Origin: Candidatus Bealeia paramacronuclearis
Lineage (GTDB): Bacteria > Pseudomonadota > Alphaproteobacteria > UBA9655
Direction: 5' to 3'
Assembly (NCBI RefSeq): GCF_035607555.1
Contig: NZ_JAVHWZ010000002.1
Span: forward strand, 248,001-312,000
DNA length: 64,000 bases
Under the pieces are notes generated by a model. It was not told the DNA's origin, did not search any database, and worked only from the letters and a program-made list of their open reading frames with translations. The stretch's first letter is position 1; every line of letters starts with the position of its first letter. This document shows, piece by piece, positions 55,210-63,988 of the stretch. The position numbers and the translations under genes are program-made.

Positions 55210-55641
55210 TTAAGAAGGTGTTAACGCCCCTGATAAAATCTTACTTAAAGCCACCTCACAAACACCCAAACTTTTCCATTCGCAACCCTCACAGGACGCA
55301 TGAAACTTCTCAAAGGTCATATGTGTTTTGATGCGATTCAAGCCTTCATTCCAACTTAAGATTTGCCCCTCTTGAAGTTCAAGGGCCAATTTGTGACGAG
55401 CGTCCAAAGATTGGATTTTTTCTTCCTTTTCGCAAAAACCCTTTTCCAGATTATGGGGGCAAGGACGGCAAATCTCATCGGTGCGAGAATGGACTTGTAA
55501 GAGAGTTTCGGGACTTTCAGTGATCTGATCTTTGATCGTTTGATAGTTTTGAACAAAATCAGGAGAGTACCCCATCCCTTGAAAACCCACCGTACACATA
55601 AAATGATGCGGGCGAAAAAGGATGGGAACATTACTTGTCAT
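55210..55641 (-). CDS. DUF1284 domain protein
   Basis: The 143-residue protein has the DUF1284 signature: FRPHHFMCTVGFQGMGYSP at the N-terminus, DEICRPCPHNLEKGFCEKEE in the middle, and a final cysteine set (SCEGCEWKSLGVCEVA). The cysteines suggest a metal or iron-sulfur site. It lies 7 bp downstream of bioY and could be cotranscribed. Function unknown. Confidence 0.85.
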   Translation of the reverse strand: MTSNVPILFRPHHFMCTVGFQGMGYSPDFVQNYQTIKDQITESPETLLQVHSRTDEICRPCPHNLEKGFCEKEEKIQSLDARHKLALELQEGQILSWNEGLNRIKTHMTFEKFHASCEGCEWKSLGVCEVALSKILSGALTPS

Positions 55642-55648
55642 AGAGTTT

Positions 55649-56197
55649 TTATCGCGTGCGATAAGACCGAATAGCTTTAAGGGCGCTGCAGAGAATTCCC
55701 GCCTTCACAATGCCTGGAATGATGAAAGGCATAAGGCCAAAAGTCACCGCTTTGTCAAAGCCAACGAATGTTGAAAGCCATGCCACGCCCATAGCGAACG
55801 TCATGATAGTGGCAATTCCACACAAGGCCATATCAAAAAACCAACCTTGAGAATTCAAGCGCTCACGTAGATGGGGAATGAGGGCTGCGATAAAAACATA
55901 GCTATAGATATATCCTGCGGTGGGTCCTACGAGAATCGCCAGACCTGGCTCCCATCCTGCAAAAACAGGAAGACCCGCAGCACCCATACCAATCCAGAGA
56001 AGAACGGATTGCAGTGCGCGTCGTGACGAATAAGTAAGTGCCAACAAAAGGACCGCTGTGGGCTGCAATGTAATCGGGACTGGTTTTAAGGGAATGAAAA
56101 TTTTGGAGGCGGCCAGAAGGAGGATGACGCCACCAACAACATATGTGAGTTCTTTCCAAATGGATTGAGACTCAGATTTTAAAAGGGCTTTAATCAT
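55649..56197 (-). CDS. bioY: Biotin transporter BioY
   Basis: BioY is the substrate-binding membrane subunit for biotin uptake. The 182-residue protein has about six membrane segments and the family blocks IFIPLKPVPITLQPTAVLLL, GAAGLPVFAG, LVGPTAGYIYSYVFIAALI and MPFIIPGIVKAGILCSALKA. No EcfA/EcfT genes are adjacent, so it may act alone or with shared ECF partners. It suggests biotin is taken from the host; no biotin synthesis genes are in the window. Confidence 0.93.
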   Translation of the reverse strand: MIKALLKSESQSIWKELTYVVGGVILLLAASKIFIPLKPVPITLQPTAVLLLALTYSSRRALQSVLLWIGMGAAGLPVFAGWEPGLAILVGPTAGYIYSYVFIAALIPHLRERLNSQGWFFDMALCGIATIMTFAMGVAWLSTFVGFDKAVTFGLMPFIIPGIVKAGILCSALKAIRSYRTR

Positions 56198-56691
56198 AAG
56201 AGAAACCTCATAGTTTATATAAAATTTTATCTTATATTAACCTATTTTTAATCTTTTGAATAGGTATTTTGTTTCGATCTTCAGGAACCCCTCATGAAAT
56301 AACGGAAAACAATACACCCTCGAATCGTGCTAAATTATTTGGCTACGCCTCAGTTTTGCTCAGAATCTCAACAAGTTTAAAAAAATTTCATATTTGTTTT
56401 AAGTTCATAATTCCAACACAGTCATGCTGAATTTATTTCAGTATTTCCTTAAAAATAACGCGGCAAGTAAAAAGATCCTGAGAAACAAGCTACTTGTTGT
56501 CAGAAGTCGTTTTCTCAAGATGCCCCAGCTATTTGGTTTTAATAAATAAATTACAGCACATGCTTGAGACAAACTTATTCATGAGGTGGTCCTGACAAAT
56601 CAACTCTCGATCTTGGAAGGGTTGTGATCTTATGTTAGACTTAGCCTCTGCTAAAGATTGGTTGATTATAAACTTCAGAGGGAGCTAAAAA
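56198..56691. other. 494-bp AT-rich intergenic region with a palindromic repeat
   Basis: I see no convincing gene. At 56421-56448 there is GTCATGCTGAATTTATTTCA followed by GTATTTCC. It contains the hairpin CTGAATTTATTTCAG and resembles a dispersed CTGAA...TTCAG repeat found in many bacteria. A related decayed half (AAAGATCCTGAGAAACAAGC) follows at about 56470. An 18-codon ORF (56632-56688) ends just before the downstream gene, but nothing supports its translation. Confidence 0.5.
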
Positions 56692-56949
56692 ATGCTAAAA
56701 AAAATTATAATGCTATTCCTAGCCATCGGAACTTATCAGACTCTAGATTCACGATTTTTAACTGCAGATTGTGGTGGCATGACAACGTGTAGTGATACTT
56801 GTCAAAATACAGATGGGTGCGAATGTTTCTGGGGAGGCTGTCGCTCCGTGGGAGACGCTCTCAAAATGCAACGAAGTGAAGAAATGAAATATCACATGCG
56901 CTGGCTTCAAGAAAAGTTATGCGAGGCCAATCCGACTTCCTGTCAATAA
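56692..56949 (+). CDS. Small exported cysteine-rich protein
   Basis: The 85-residue protein has a signal peptide (MLKKIIMLFLAIGTYQTLDS) after a GAGGGAG ribosome-binding site. The mature N-terminus is packed with cysteines (CGGMTTCSDTCQNTDG, then CECFWGGC). The C-terminus is helical with one further Cys pair (LCEANPTSCQ). The C-x3-C then CEC-x3-GC spacing recurs in the exported protein at 40203. The cysteines probably form disulfides. Function unknown. It is convergent with slt, 2 bp apart. Confidence 0.65.
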   Translation: MLKKIIMLFLAIGTYQTLDSRFLTADCGGMTTCSDTCQNTDGCECFWGGCRSVGDALKMQRSEEMKYHMRWLQEKLCEANPTSCQ

Positions 56950-56951
56950 AG

Positions 56952-58961
56952 TTATCGCTGCAAATCATGAACGAGTGTCATCTTTGGATGTCTCTCCTCA
57001 TGAGCGCGGTAAACGTTCACGTTTTCAAGCACGCGCTGAATATAATTCCGAGTTTCATAATAAGGTACAAGCTCTAACCAATCGACTACATCAATCTCGC
57101 CCCGACGTGGATCCCCAATCTCTTGAAGCCAACGGTTAACAGGCTCCTTCCCCGCATTGTAAGAGGCAATAGCCAGAATATAAGATCCGTCAAATTCTTG
57201 GACTAAAGAATGAATGTGATGCGCTCCCAATTTCACATTATGTTTGGGATCATGAAGTTTATTATGAGAATGAGAAATTTTCATTTTTTTGGCCTCTTTT
57301 TGAGCCGTTGCAGGCATCAATTGCATGAGTCCCATAGCACCAGCATGACTCACGGCACCTGCGTCAAAGCGGCTTTCCTGCATAATAAGCCCATTAACAA
57401 GGGCGGCTTCTAGGCCCTCTTGCCCATGAGGATGATTGATTTTGGGATAGGCCGCTTTCAAATGAAGACCCTCTTGAAAACCTACTTTTTTGGCAACAAC
57501 AGCTGCCGCATGAGGGCTGACTTTGGCCGCCAAATCCACCAACAAATGACGTTCTGCTGTTGATTTTGCATTCTTACCAATGTGAAACGCAAATGTTTGC
57601 ATATAGTTTTCCGCAGGCTTTCCCATTTTGGTGAGCACTTTTAAGGCCTTAACAAGATTCTGACTTTCAAATTCTTGTCTCTCTTTCGTAGTGGCCTTAG
57701 GCAATGAGGCTAACTCTGGATGGGGACGTTTTTCCAATTTTGCTGCAGACAATTGTCCATAAAAAGACGTCGTATGCTTGGCTCCTTTTTCGTACCATTT
57801 TGCAGCAAGTTCAACATCCTCTTGCCCCTCAGCAGCACGGCCCGCCCAATAGGCGGCACGACTCTTACTGATGGGCGATTTAACCTGATTGTAAAGATTT
57901 GAAAACCGTTGAAGGGCTGCTTCTGAATTATTCAAAAAACGAAGGGCCACAAACCCACTTAAAAACTCTGCTTCCGCAAAAGCCTCCCCTTCCTCAAGCC
58001 CATGCTTTTGAATGAGCGCATAAGCGTCTTGAGGACGTCCTTGTTGCAAAAATTCCCGCGCCAAATAATTGCGTTCCTTCCACCATTTATCGGCATAAGC
58101 GGATTTTTGAGGGACCATCTTTAACAGTTTTGCGGCAGTTTCCAGCTGATCTGATTTTCTCAGTAATTTGACTTGCTCATAAAGAACACCTTCATTTCGA
58201 TCTCCTGAGAAGGAATGACTTACTGATTCCGCTTGAATGAGCGCAAAGCGCGCTTCTGCAGATTGACGAGCTTGAGGTCCAACAAGGCTCACCAAACGCT
58301 TGGCTTGATCCAACTCCTCATCCCACAAAAGGCGCTCAAGACGCGCTTCGTGATCGGGTGCCTTAAGGTCTTCACCGAAAGCGCCCAAATACTCTTGAGC
58401 TTCTTCTCGCGTAAAATTTCTTGTTATCCAACCTTCCCTGGCAATGTTAAGGGCTTTGGTTTTCTGTCCCAAAGCTTTCAAGGCTTTTGCATAATGCAAG
58501 TACCCAAAACTCGTTTGAGGGGGATGGGATTGAAACCATTCGGCAACGTCTTGAGGCTCTAAGGTTTCATCCATCATAGATTCAGCACGTGCATTGAGTT
58601 TTTCTTGTGCGGGCCAATCGGGATGAGCAATAATAAACGCGGTTACATCATAAAGGCCAAGCCTTGGATCCTTTTCTTGAATCCCCACCCACGTCATGAG
58701 ATCACCTACAACACCACAATTGGTCATGGGATTATACCCCCCTTTTGTCAGTTGCGCCTGGAAAGCCTCTTCACATTGCTTTGAGTTTGAAACTAATGAT
58801 GACGTTGAAGCCCATAAAATTGCAATGAATCCACTTACCAAAATCGAATAACGCGATCCGCAAATTCGATCATCCCCCTGGCACAAGCTTAGGGTGCCCC
58901 TGCGGGAATAGGATTTTCGATCGTGACTTACCATCAAACTCTTGCAGATCTTTGTGATCAT
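56952..58961 (-). CDS. Soluble lytic murein transglycosylase
   Basis: It cleaves peptidoglycan glycan strands with formation of 1,6-anhydro ends. The 669-residue protein has a 40-residue N-terminal region and a hydrophobic segment (about 39-58) that serves as signal or anchor. A large superhelical U-type domain and the C-terminal SLT catalytic domain follow. The catalytic Glu is about residue 529 in LIMQESRFDAGAVSHAGAMG. LMPATAQ and AIASYNAGKEPVNRWL complete the fold. A GAGAGGG ribosome-binding site supports the first ATG. It is divergent from dapA. Confidence 0.93.
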   Translation of the reverse strand: MITKICKSLMVSHDRKSYSRRGTLSLCQGDDRICGSRYSILVSGFIAILWASTSSLVSNSKQCEEAFQAQLTKGGYNPMTNCGVVGDLMTWVGIQEKDPRLGLYDVTAFIIAHPDWPAQEKLNARAESMMDETLEPQDVAEWFQSHPPQTSFGYLHYAKALKALGQKTKALNIAREGWITRNFTREEAQEYLGAFGEDLKAPDHEARLERLLWDEELDQAKRLVSLVGPQARQSAEARFALIQAESVSHSFSGDRNEGVLYEQVKLLRKSDQLETAAKLLKMVPQKSAYADKWWKERNYLAREFLQQGRPQDAYALIQKHGLEEGEAFAEAEFLSGFVALRFLNNSEAALQRFSNLYNQVKSPISKSRAAYWAGRAAEGQEDVELAAKWYEKGAKHTTSFYGQLSAAKLEKRPHPELASLPKATTKERQEFESQNLVKALKVLTKMGKPAENYMQTFAFHIGKNAKSTAERHLLVDLAAKVSPHAAAVVAKKVGFQEGLHLKAAYPKINHPHGQEGLEAALVNGLIMQESRFDAGAVSHAGAMGLMQLMPATAQKEAKKMKISHSHNKLHDPKHNVKLGAHHIHSLVQEFDGSYILAIASYNAGKEPVNRWLQEIGDPRRGEIDVVDWLELVPYYETRNYIQRVLENVNVYRAHEERHPKMTLVHDLQR

Positions 58962-59003
58962 CGCTACCCTCTCGCTTAGAAATCATATGACAGGAAAAAT
59001 ACC

Positions 59004-59897
59004 ATGCTCCACGGAATTATAACAGCTATTATCACCCCTTTTCGTGAAGGAAATATTGATTGGTCTGCACTTGAGAAAATTATTAACTATCAATCTGATG
59101 CGGGAATTCACGCCCTTGTAGTCGCAGGATCTACGGGCGAAGGACTTCTTTTGACTGAGGAACAAAAGATTTCTGTCATTCAAAACTCCCTTAAATTTGC
59201 CAAAGGACGCCTTAAAATTATTGCAAGCACAGGCTCTCCCTCAACTCAAGATGCTGTCACCCTCAGTCAAAAGGCCCAGGACTTAGGCGTCGATGGCATT
59301 CTTGTGATTTCTCCTTGGTATGTAAAGCCCAATCAAGAAAGTCTTTATCAACATTTCAAAACCATTCACGACGCCACTTCCGTCCCTATGATTGTCTATA
59401 ATCATCCCGGACGGTGCATTGTCGATATTAGTTATTCAACGGCAGCACGCTTGAGCGAACTGGCTCATCTTTCAGGTTTTAAAGATTCTTCAACAGATGT
59501 GGCCCGACTTCAAAATATAAAATCTATAGCCAATCCTAAGTTGAAGTTTTTCTCAGGGGATGATCCCACAGCCCCCGGTTATTTGGCCTTGGGGGGGGAT
59601 GGAATTATCTGCGTGGGCTCAAACGTGGCCCCGCGGGAATACATCACACTTTATGATGCCTGGGCGCAGAGAGATCTCAAAAAGTTCACTCAAATGCGTG
59701 ACCTTTTATCGCCCCTTGCTATTGCCACCAATTTGGAAACAAACCCCGCGCCCATCAAATATGCGGCTTCTCTTTTGGGACTTTGTCAAAACGAGTGGAT
59801 TTTGCCTTATGTTGACTTGCAGGAGTCAACAAAAACGGCTATTCGTAAGGCCCTGGAGTTGCTTGCTCTTAAACCCGTTTCGCAAAAGGTCGCCTGA
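59004..59897 (+). CDS. dapA: 4-hydroxy-tetrahydrodipicolinate synthase
   Basis: This is the first committed step of the lysine/diaminopimelate pathway, which supplies peptidoglycan. The 297-residue protein has GSTGEGLLLTEEQ, the catalytic Tyr in MIVYNHPGR and the Schiff-base Lys in LSGFKDSSTD, then FFSGDDPTAPGYLALGGDG. The length is normal. It lies 6 bp upstream of smpB, an arrangement common in alphaproteobacteria. Confidence 0.96.
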   Translation: MLHGIITAIITPFREGNIDWSALEKIINYQSDAGIHALVVAGSTGEGLLLTEEQKISVIQNSLKFAKGRLKIIASTGSPSTQDAVTLSQKAQDLGVDGILVISPWYVKPNQESLYQHFKTIHDATSVPMIVYNHPGRCIVDISYSTAARLSELAHLSGFKDSSTDVARLQNIKSIANPKLKFFSGDDPTAPGYLALGGDGIICVGSNVAPREYITLYDAWAQRDLKKFTQMRDLLSPLAIATNLETNPAPIKYAASLLGLCQNEWILPYVDLQESTKTAIRKALELLALKPVSQKVA

Positions 59898-59903
59898 TGT
59901 GTC

Positions 59904-60377
59904 ATGACTAAAGTTCACGAAAAAAAAATGATCGCCCAAAATAAGCGTGCCCGATTTGACTATCATATCGAAAGCACTATTGAAGCAGGCGTTATGCTTC
60001 AAGGGAGCGAGGTGAAATCTTTGCGTCAAGGCAAGGGTAGTATTTCCGAATCTTATGCAAGCAGCGAGGGCACCAACGATCTTTACCTCATCAACTCCTT
60101 TATTCCTGAATACATTGAGGCGAATCGATTTAACCATTCCCCAACCCGCCCACGAAAGCTTTTATTAAAACGTCGTGAGTTGAATAAACTTTTGGGCGCC
60201 GTGCGAAAAAAAGGCATGACGATTGTGCCTTTAAATCTCTATTTCAATTCCCGCGGCATGGTCAAGCTAGAGATCGCTCTTGTTTCAGGTAAAAATAAGG
60301 CCGATAAACGCGCCACAGAAAAAGAGCGCGATTGGAAACGCGACCAATCCCGCATTCTCAAAGGCGACATGGATTAG
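59904..60377 (+). CDS. smpB: tmRNA-binding protein SmpB
   Basis: SmpB carries tmRNA to stalled ribosomes. The 157-residue protein has IAQNKRARFDYHIESTIEAG, VMLQGSEVKSLRQGKGSISE, and the tail KRATEKERDWKRDQSRILK. The start may be the second Met (MIAQNKRA). No ssrA gene was seen in this window. Confidence 0.96.
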   Translation: MTKVHEKKMIAQNKRARFDYHIESTIEAGVMLQGSEVKSLRQGKGSISESYASSEGTNDLYLINSFIPEYIEANRFNHSPTRPRKLLLKRRELNKLLGAVRKKGMTIVPLNLYFNSRGMVKLEIALVSGKNKADKRATEKERDWKRDQSRILKGDMD

Positions 60378-60537
60378 GAACACATTTTTCAAACCTTACG
60401 ATTATTTCCTGTGGACGATTTTTCACTTCCCTCCATCATAAAATTTTATATTGACAAAATAATTTTTTATTAAAATACTATTTTACCTTTATTCAATTTT
60501 TTAGGCTTTTTAATAAAATAGTAAGGAAAAATTAAAT

Positions 60538-60660
60538 ATGTTAAAAAAATTAACGAGTTACGTCACCCTTTTGATATCAATCCCCTTTTTAGGACAGGCT
60601 ACACTTTACGAATTGGAGATTGGGGATCTTAAAAGTCGAACAATTTACATTCCCTTTTCT
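60538..60660 (+). pseudogene. 5' part of an exported GNAT-like gene, cut by an IS5-family element
   Basis: The fragment encodes 41 residues: a signal peptide (MLKKLTSYVTLLISIPFLGQ) and ATLYELEIGDLKSRTIYIPF. An AAGGA ribosome-binding site precedes it. It ends with the left copy of a 19-bp repeat (60642-60660). It joins in frame to 61879-62625 if the element and one repeat copy are removed, giving a 289-residue protein. Confidence 0.8.
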
Positions 60661-61859
60661 AAGGCCATTGCATAATTAATAAAAATTCCAACTGAGGTCC
60701 TGAAAAGCTAATTTTTGAGTTTTTTAAATTGAGGGGGATGATATTTTTCTTCGTCTCTTTGTTCTTTTTTTGCTCAAATACTCACTTAACTCGCCTGATT
60801 TATCCATAAGCAACCTTATTTGTGGCCTTTAAGAGGTTAAAGGCTATGGCTTTTAGGGCCATTTGTCCTTGAACTTTGGGTGTTGTAAAATAGGATGCTC
60901 TCGTGAATTTGAATTTTCGTTTTAAGGTTCCAAATCCTTGTTCCACCCTATATCGAATCTTCGAAATCATCCGGTTAAATACTTTTTGCCAATGGGTTAA
61001 GGGCTTATTTCTTTTCGCTTTCTCCATCAACCCGTTCTTAATCCCCTTAGACCTCAGCAAGTCTTTGTTTCCTTGGGAAGCATACCCTTTGTCTCCATAA
61101 AGCCTCTTATCTCGACGCTTCTTCACAACCTCTTCCAACTCTCTCACTTCAGAGACATGCGCAGGCGTCACGTGAACCTGATCAATATATCCGTCCTCCT
61201 GGTCAATGACCATAAAGCCTTTGTACCCAAAATAGCTCCGTTTCCCCTTCTTAAGCCATGTGGCATCTGGATCTTTGGAAAGGGTTACCTGCTCTTCAAC
61301 AGCATATTCCTTGTCTTCTTCACGATCAACAGCCATCCCCTCCATTTCTTTCCGAGGACGTGCCGCTGATTCGATAAGCGTCGCATCTATAATCGCTCCT
61401 TGGGATTCTTTCACTTTTAATCCCTTTTGTTCTAGTTGATAATTGATCATTGCAAGGAGGTATTCCCAAAGGTTTTGACTGATCAACAAGTTGCGAAATC
61501 GACAGAGCGTCGTATGATCAGGCACCTTTTCCAACCCCGTGATGACCATAAAGTCCAACCGAACCCTCAAGGCTTCTTCCAACCCCTCATCGCTTAAGCT
61601 ATGCCAAGCCTGCAAAATCAACGCCTTCAGTAAATTGACTGGTACGTACCCATTGGGGCCATAGCCAGATCTTCCTAGTTTCCCCATATTTTGCTTTACA
61701 CTCTCCCAGTCGATAAGGCTAAAAGCTTGGATAAGTTGACTGTTCTTTAAACGCTCTCTGGCTTCACGATTTAAAAAGGACATTTTCGATCACTCCTGCT
61801 TTTCGGACTTTCCTCAGTATATCCTTTCTCTCCTCATCCCTCAATTATGCAATGGTCTT
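60661..61859 (-). mobile_element. IS5-family insertion sequence with 19-bp flanking repeats
   Basis: The element is 1199 bp. Its ends form an inverted repeat (AAGGCCATTGCATAATT at left, AATTATGCAATGGTCTT at right; one mismatch in 17), with weaker similarity (ACTGAGG, GAAAAGC) further in. It is flanked by the exact direct repeat AATTTACATTCCCTTTTCT (60642-60660 and 61860-61878). IS5-family elements normally duplicate 2-9 bp, so 19 bp is unusual. Confidence 0.85.
60800..61783 (-). CDS. IS5-family transposase
   Basis: The 327-residue transposase has the family N-terminal region (VPVNLLKALILQAWHSLSDE, VPDHTTLCRFRNLL) and the DDE residues D133 (AIIDATLIES), D231 (RLYGDKGYAS) and E281 (YRVEQGFGTLKRKF). 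The frame is intact. It lies antisense to the interrupted GNAT-like gene. Confidence 0.93.
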   Translation of the reverse strand: MSFLNREARERLKNSQLIQAFSLIDWESVKQNMGKLGRSGYGPNGYVPVNLLKALILQAWHSLSDEGLEEALRVRLDFMVITGLEKVPDHTTLCRFRNLLISQNLWEYLLAMINYQLEQKGLKVKESQGAIIDATLIESAARPRKEMEGMAVDREEDKEYAVEEQVTLSKDPDATWLKKGKRSYFGYKGFMVIDQEDGYIDQVHVTPAHVSEVRELEEVVKKRRDKRLYGDKGYASQGNKDLLRSKGIKNGLMEKAKRNKPLTHWQKVFNRMISKIRYRVEQGFGTLKRKFKFTRASYFTTPKVQGQMALKAIAFNLLKATNKVAYG

Positions 61860-61878
61860 AATTTACATTCCCTTTTCT

Positions 61879-62625
61879 GCCAAAGAGAAAAAATATACAC
61901 TTGTACGTGCTACAGAAAAGGATAAGGCAGGAATGGAGCTGAAAAATGCGAATAAGGATCAAGAAGAAAGAATCAAATTTGCCAATCAATTTGGTTTGTC
62001 GCATGGGCTAAAAACTCTCGAGACTTACAAAATGTTATCTGAATGGAACATTCCCGCATTTAAAGATTATAAGTTTGGTTTGTTTTCCATCTATCAATTA
62101 AACGAATCAAATAACAAGGCCTCCTACGTTGGAGAACTCAATTTAGACGAATCCAACTTGTCTACAAATGGGAGTGTAGAAGCGAGTTATGATATCGAAC
62201 CCACTGTGCGCAATCAGGGAATTGCAAAGGCTGCGATGCTTACCGTAATGATCAAGCTTTTTAAACCGCTAGAGAAAACATCTCCTTGGCAAATGGATTA
62301 CGCTTCCCTCAGCAACAAACAAAAAGCAAACAGTACCGGCTTTAAAAAATCAACTAAAGTGCTTTCATTTATGAAGCTTAAAATAGGGCCTGACAATCTC
62401 TATTCTACGATTTTAGCCAATCGGTTAAACTTTCAATTTTATAATCTTGGCGCAGACTATTCCGTTGTTTATTCTTGGCCGCCTCAAAAGAGTCCAATTC
62501 CAGAAATAGCGTTTACTCAATTGACGCCTTTCATCAAAAATTTAATTTCTTCAAACGAGAATGATCGACAAATTGCCATTCAGACGATTATCAAAACGGT
62601 CGACCGAGCAAATGAACAAAAATAA
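61879..62625 (+). pseudogene. 3' part of an exported GNAT-like gene
   Basis: It encodes the remaining 248 residues. A region with SYVGELNLDESNL and VEASYDIEPTVRNQGIAKAA resembles the central strands and the acetyl-CoA-binding motif A (R-x-x-G-x-A) of GNAT acetyltransferases. In the present sequence the ORF begins at an ATG in the right end of the IS (61852, MVLIYIPFSAKEKK), so a protein lacking the signal peptide could still be made. The GNAT call is moderate; an exported acetyltransferase would be unusual. Confidence 0.6.
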
Positions 62626-62647
62626 AGATAGCACTGAACTCTTAAGC

Positions 62648-62905
62648 CTATTGCGCAGGAGGGGCACACTTGGCAAGGCATCCCTCTTCACAGGCTTTGA
62701 ATTGGTGAGCACAAGCCTCAAGTGCTGTTTTATCGATTCCTGCAGTCGCGTGGCATTGCTCGAAAGTTACTTTGCACCCCTGAGGGCCCTTGGCACACGC
62801 GTTAAAGCAAGCTTCACATTTATCGTCACATTTTCTGTTGCATCCCACAAGTGCTAACATAAAACACACGGAACATAGCGTAAGGAAAGAAGAAACTTTG
62901 GCCAT
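62648..62905 (-). CDS. Small cysteine-rich lipoprotein
   Basis: About 85 residues from the ATG at 62905 (GGGAG ribosome-binding site). A lipobox (LALVGC) is followed by a helical domain with about ten cysteines in C-x3-C steps (CDDKCEACFNACAKG, GCKVTFEQCHATAG, CAHQFKACEEGCLAKC). The pattern suggests a disulfide-braced helical hairpin on the outside of the inner membrane or on the outer membrane. No family recognised. The following 237 bp to kdsA hold nothing clear. Confidence 0.68.
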   Translation of the reverse strand: MAKVSSFLTLCSVCFMLALVGCNRKCDDKCEACFNACAKGPQGCKVTFEQCHATAGIDKTALEACAHQFKACEEGCLAKCAPPAQ

Positions 62906-63142
62906 GAACTGGTCTCCCATTTTTATTGTTATTGATATATATCCTGACTCAAAATTTTGGATTTGAAAACAAAAAACGTCATATCTGGCAAAGGCACCTT
63001 AATAAAAAATTTATTTTCAACATATTATGAAATTCGGAGAGGCATGAAAATCTGCCTTTTCTCATACCAACTTTTGCATTGACATTACAACAAGAAAAAC
63101 AAATTAATGTCTTTAATATAGCTATTTTTAAGTGAGGTCCCC

Positions 63143-63988
63143 ATGATGCAAAAACATATCACCATTGGAAATTTTAAAATTGGAAATGATCTTCCCTTTG
63201 TTTTGATCGCAGGACCGTGCGTCATTGAAAGCAGAGCTCATGCGATAGAGATGTCCTCAGCGCTTAAAGAAATCACCTCAAAACTTGGAATCCCCCTCAT
63301 TTACAAAACGTCATTCGACAAAGCCAATCGCACCAGCGCCTCTGGAGAGCGTGGCCTTGGCATGGCGGAAGGTCTCAAAATTCTGGCTGACGTTAAAGAA
63401 ACTCAAGGATGCCCTGTCATTACTGACGTTCATGACGCCTCACAGTGCGCGCCTGTAGCAGAAGTTGTGGATGTTTTGCAAATTCCGGCATTCCTCTGCC
63501 GTCAAACAGATTTATTGATTGCCGCAGGAAATACCGGTAAAGCCATTAATGTCAAAAAAGGTCAATTCTTAGCACCCTGGGACATGAAAAATGTGGCGGC
63601 TAAAATTGCAGCCACGGGTAATGAAAATATTATGCTCTGCGAACGCGGTGCATCATTTGGATACAACACACTCGTCTCAGATATGCGGTCTTTGCCTATT
63701 TTGGCGCAGACGGGATATCCTGTCGTTTTTGATGCGACACATTCGGTTCAACAACCGGGCGGTCACGGTACGTCTTCGGGGGGACAACGAGAATTTGTTC
63801 CTGCTTTGGCACGTGCAGCATTGGCTGTGGGAGTGGCTGCCGTTTTCATCGAAACGCATGAAAATCCAGACCGAGCACCCAGCGATGGCCCCAACATGGT
63901 CAAATTGCAGGATCTTCCAAAGCTTCTTCAATGTCTCAAAGACTTTGATCAACTGTCAAAATCAAACCCATTTTCTCTAGCATCTTAA
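63143..63988 (+). CDS. kdsA: 3-deoxy-8-phosphooctulonate synthase (KDO8P synthase)
   Basis: It condenses PEP and arabinose-5-phosphate to KDO8P for lipopolysaccharide. The 281-residue protein has [60 protein letters not shown] and [14 protein letters not shown]. The Cys in AGPCVIES marks the metal-dependent class (as in Aquifex), where the E. coli type has Asn. A GAGGT ribosome-binding site precedes two adjacent ATGs. Confidence 0.97.
   Translation: MMQKHITIGNFKIGNDLPFVLIAGPCVIESRAHAIEMSSALKEITSKLGIPLIYKTSFDKANRTSASGERGLGMAEGLKILADVKETQGCPVITDVHDASQCAPVAEVVDVLQIPAFLCRQTDLLIAAGNTGKAINVKKGQFLAPWDMKNVAAKIAATGNENIMLCERGASFGYNTLVSDMRSLPILAQTGYPVVFDATHSVQQPGGHGTSSGGQREFVPALARAALAVGVAAVFIETHENPDRAPSDGPNMVKLQDLPKLLQCLKDFDQLSKSNPFSLAS

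Noticed and set aside
56632-56688. 18-codon ORF just before the Cys-rich gene at 56692
   Set aside because: A purine-rich stretch lies about 10 nt upstream, but the peptide has no leader-like features and the length is within chance.
55649-56691. Possible biotin or other riboswitch upstream of bioY
   Set aside because: I found no conserved riboswitch core, only AT-rich sequence and a decayed palindromic repeat.
59904-60537. tmRNA (ssrA) next to smpB
   Set aside because: No tRNA-like ends or tag-peptide reading frame were seen near smpB or in other gaps.
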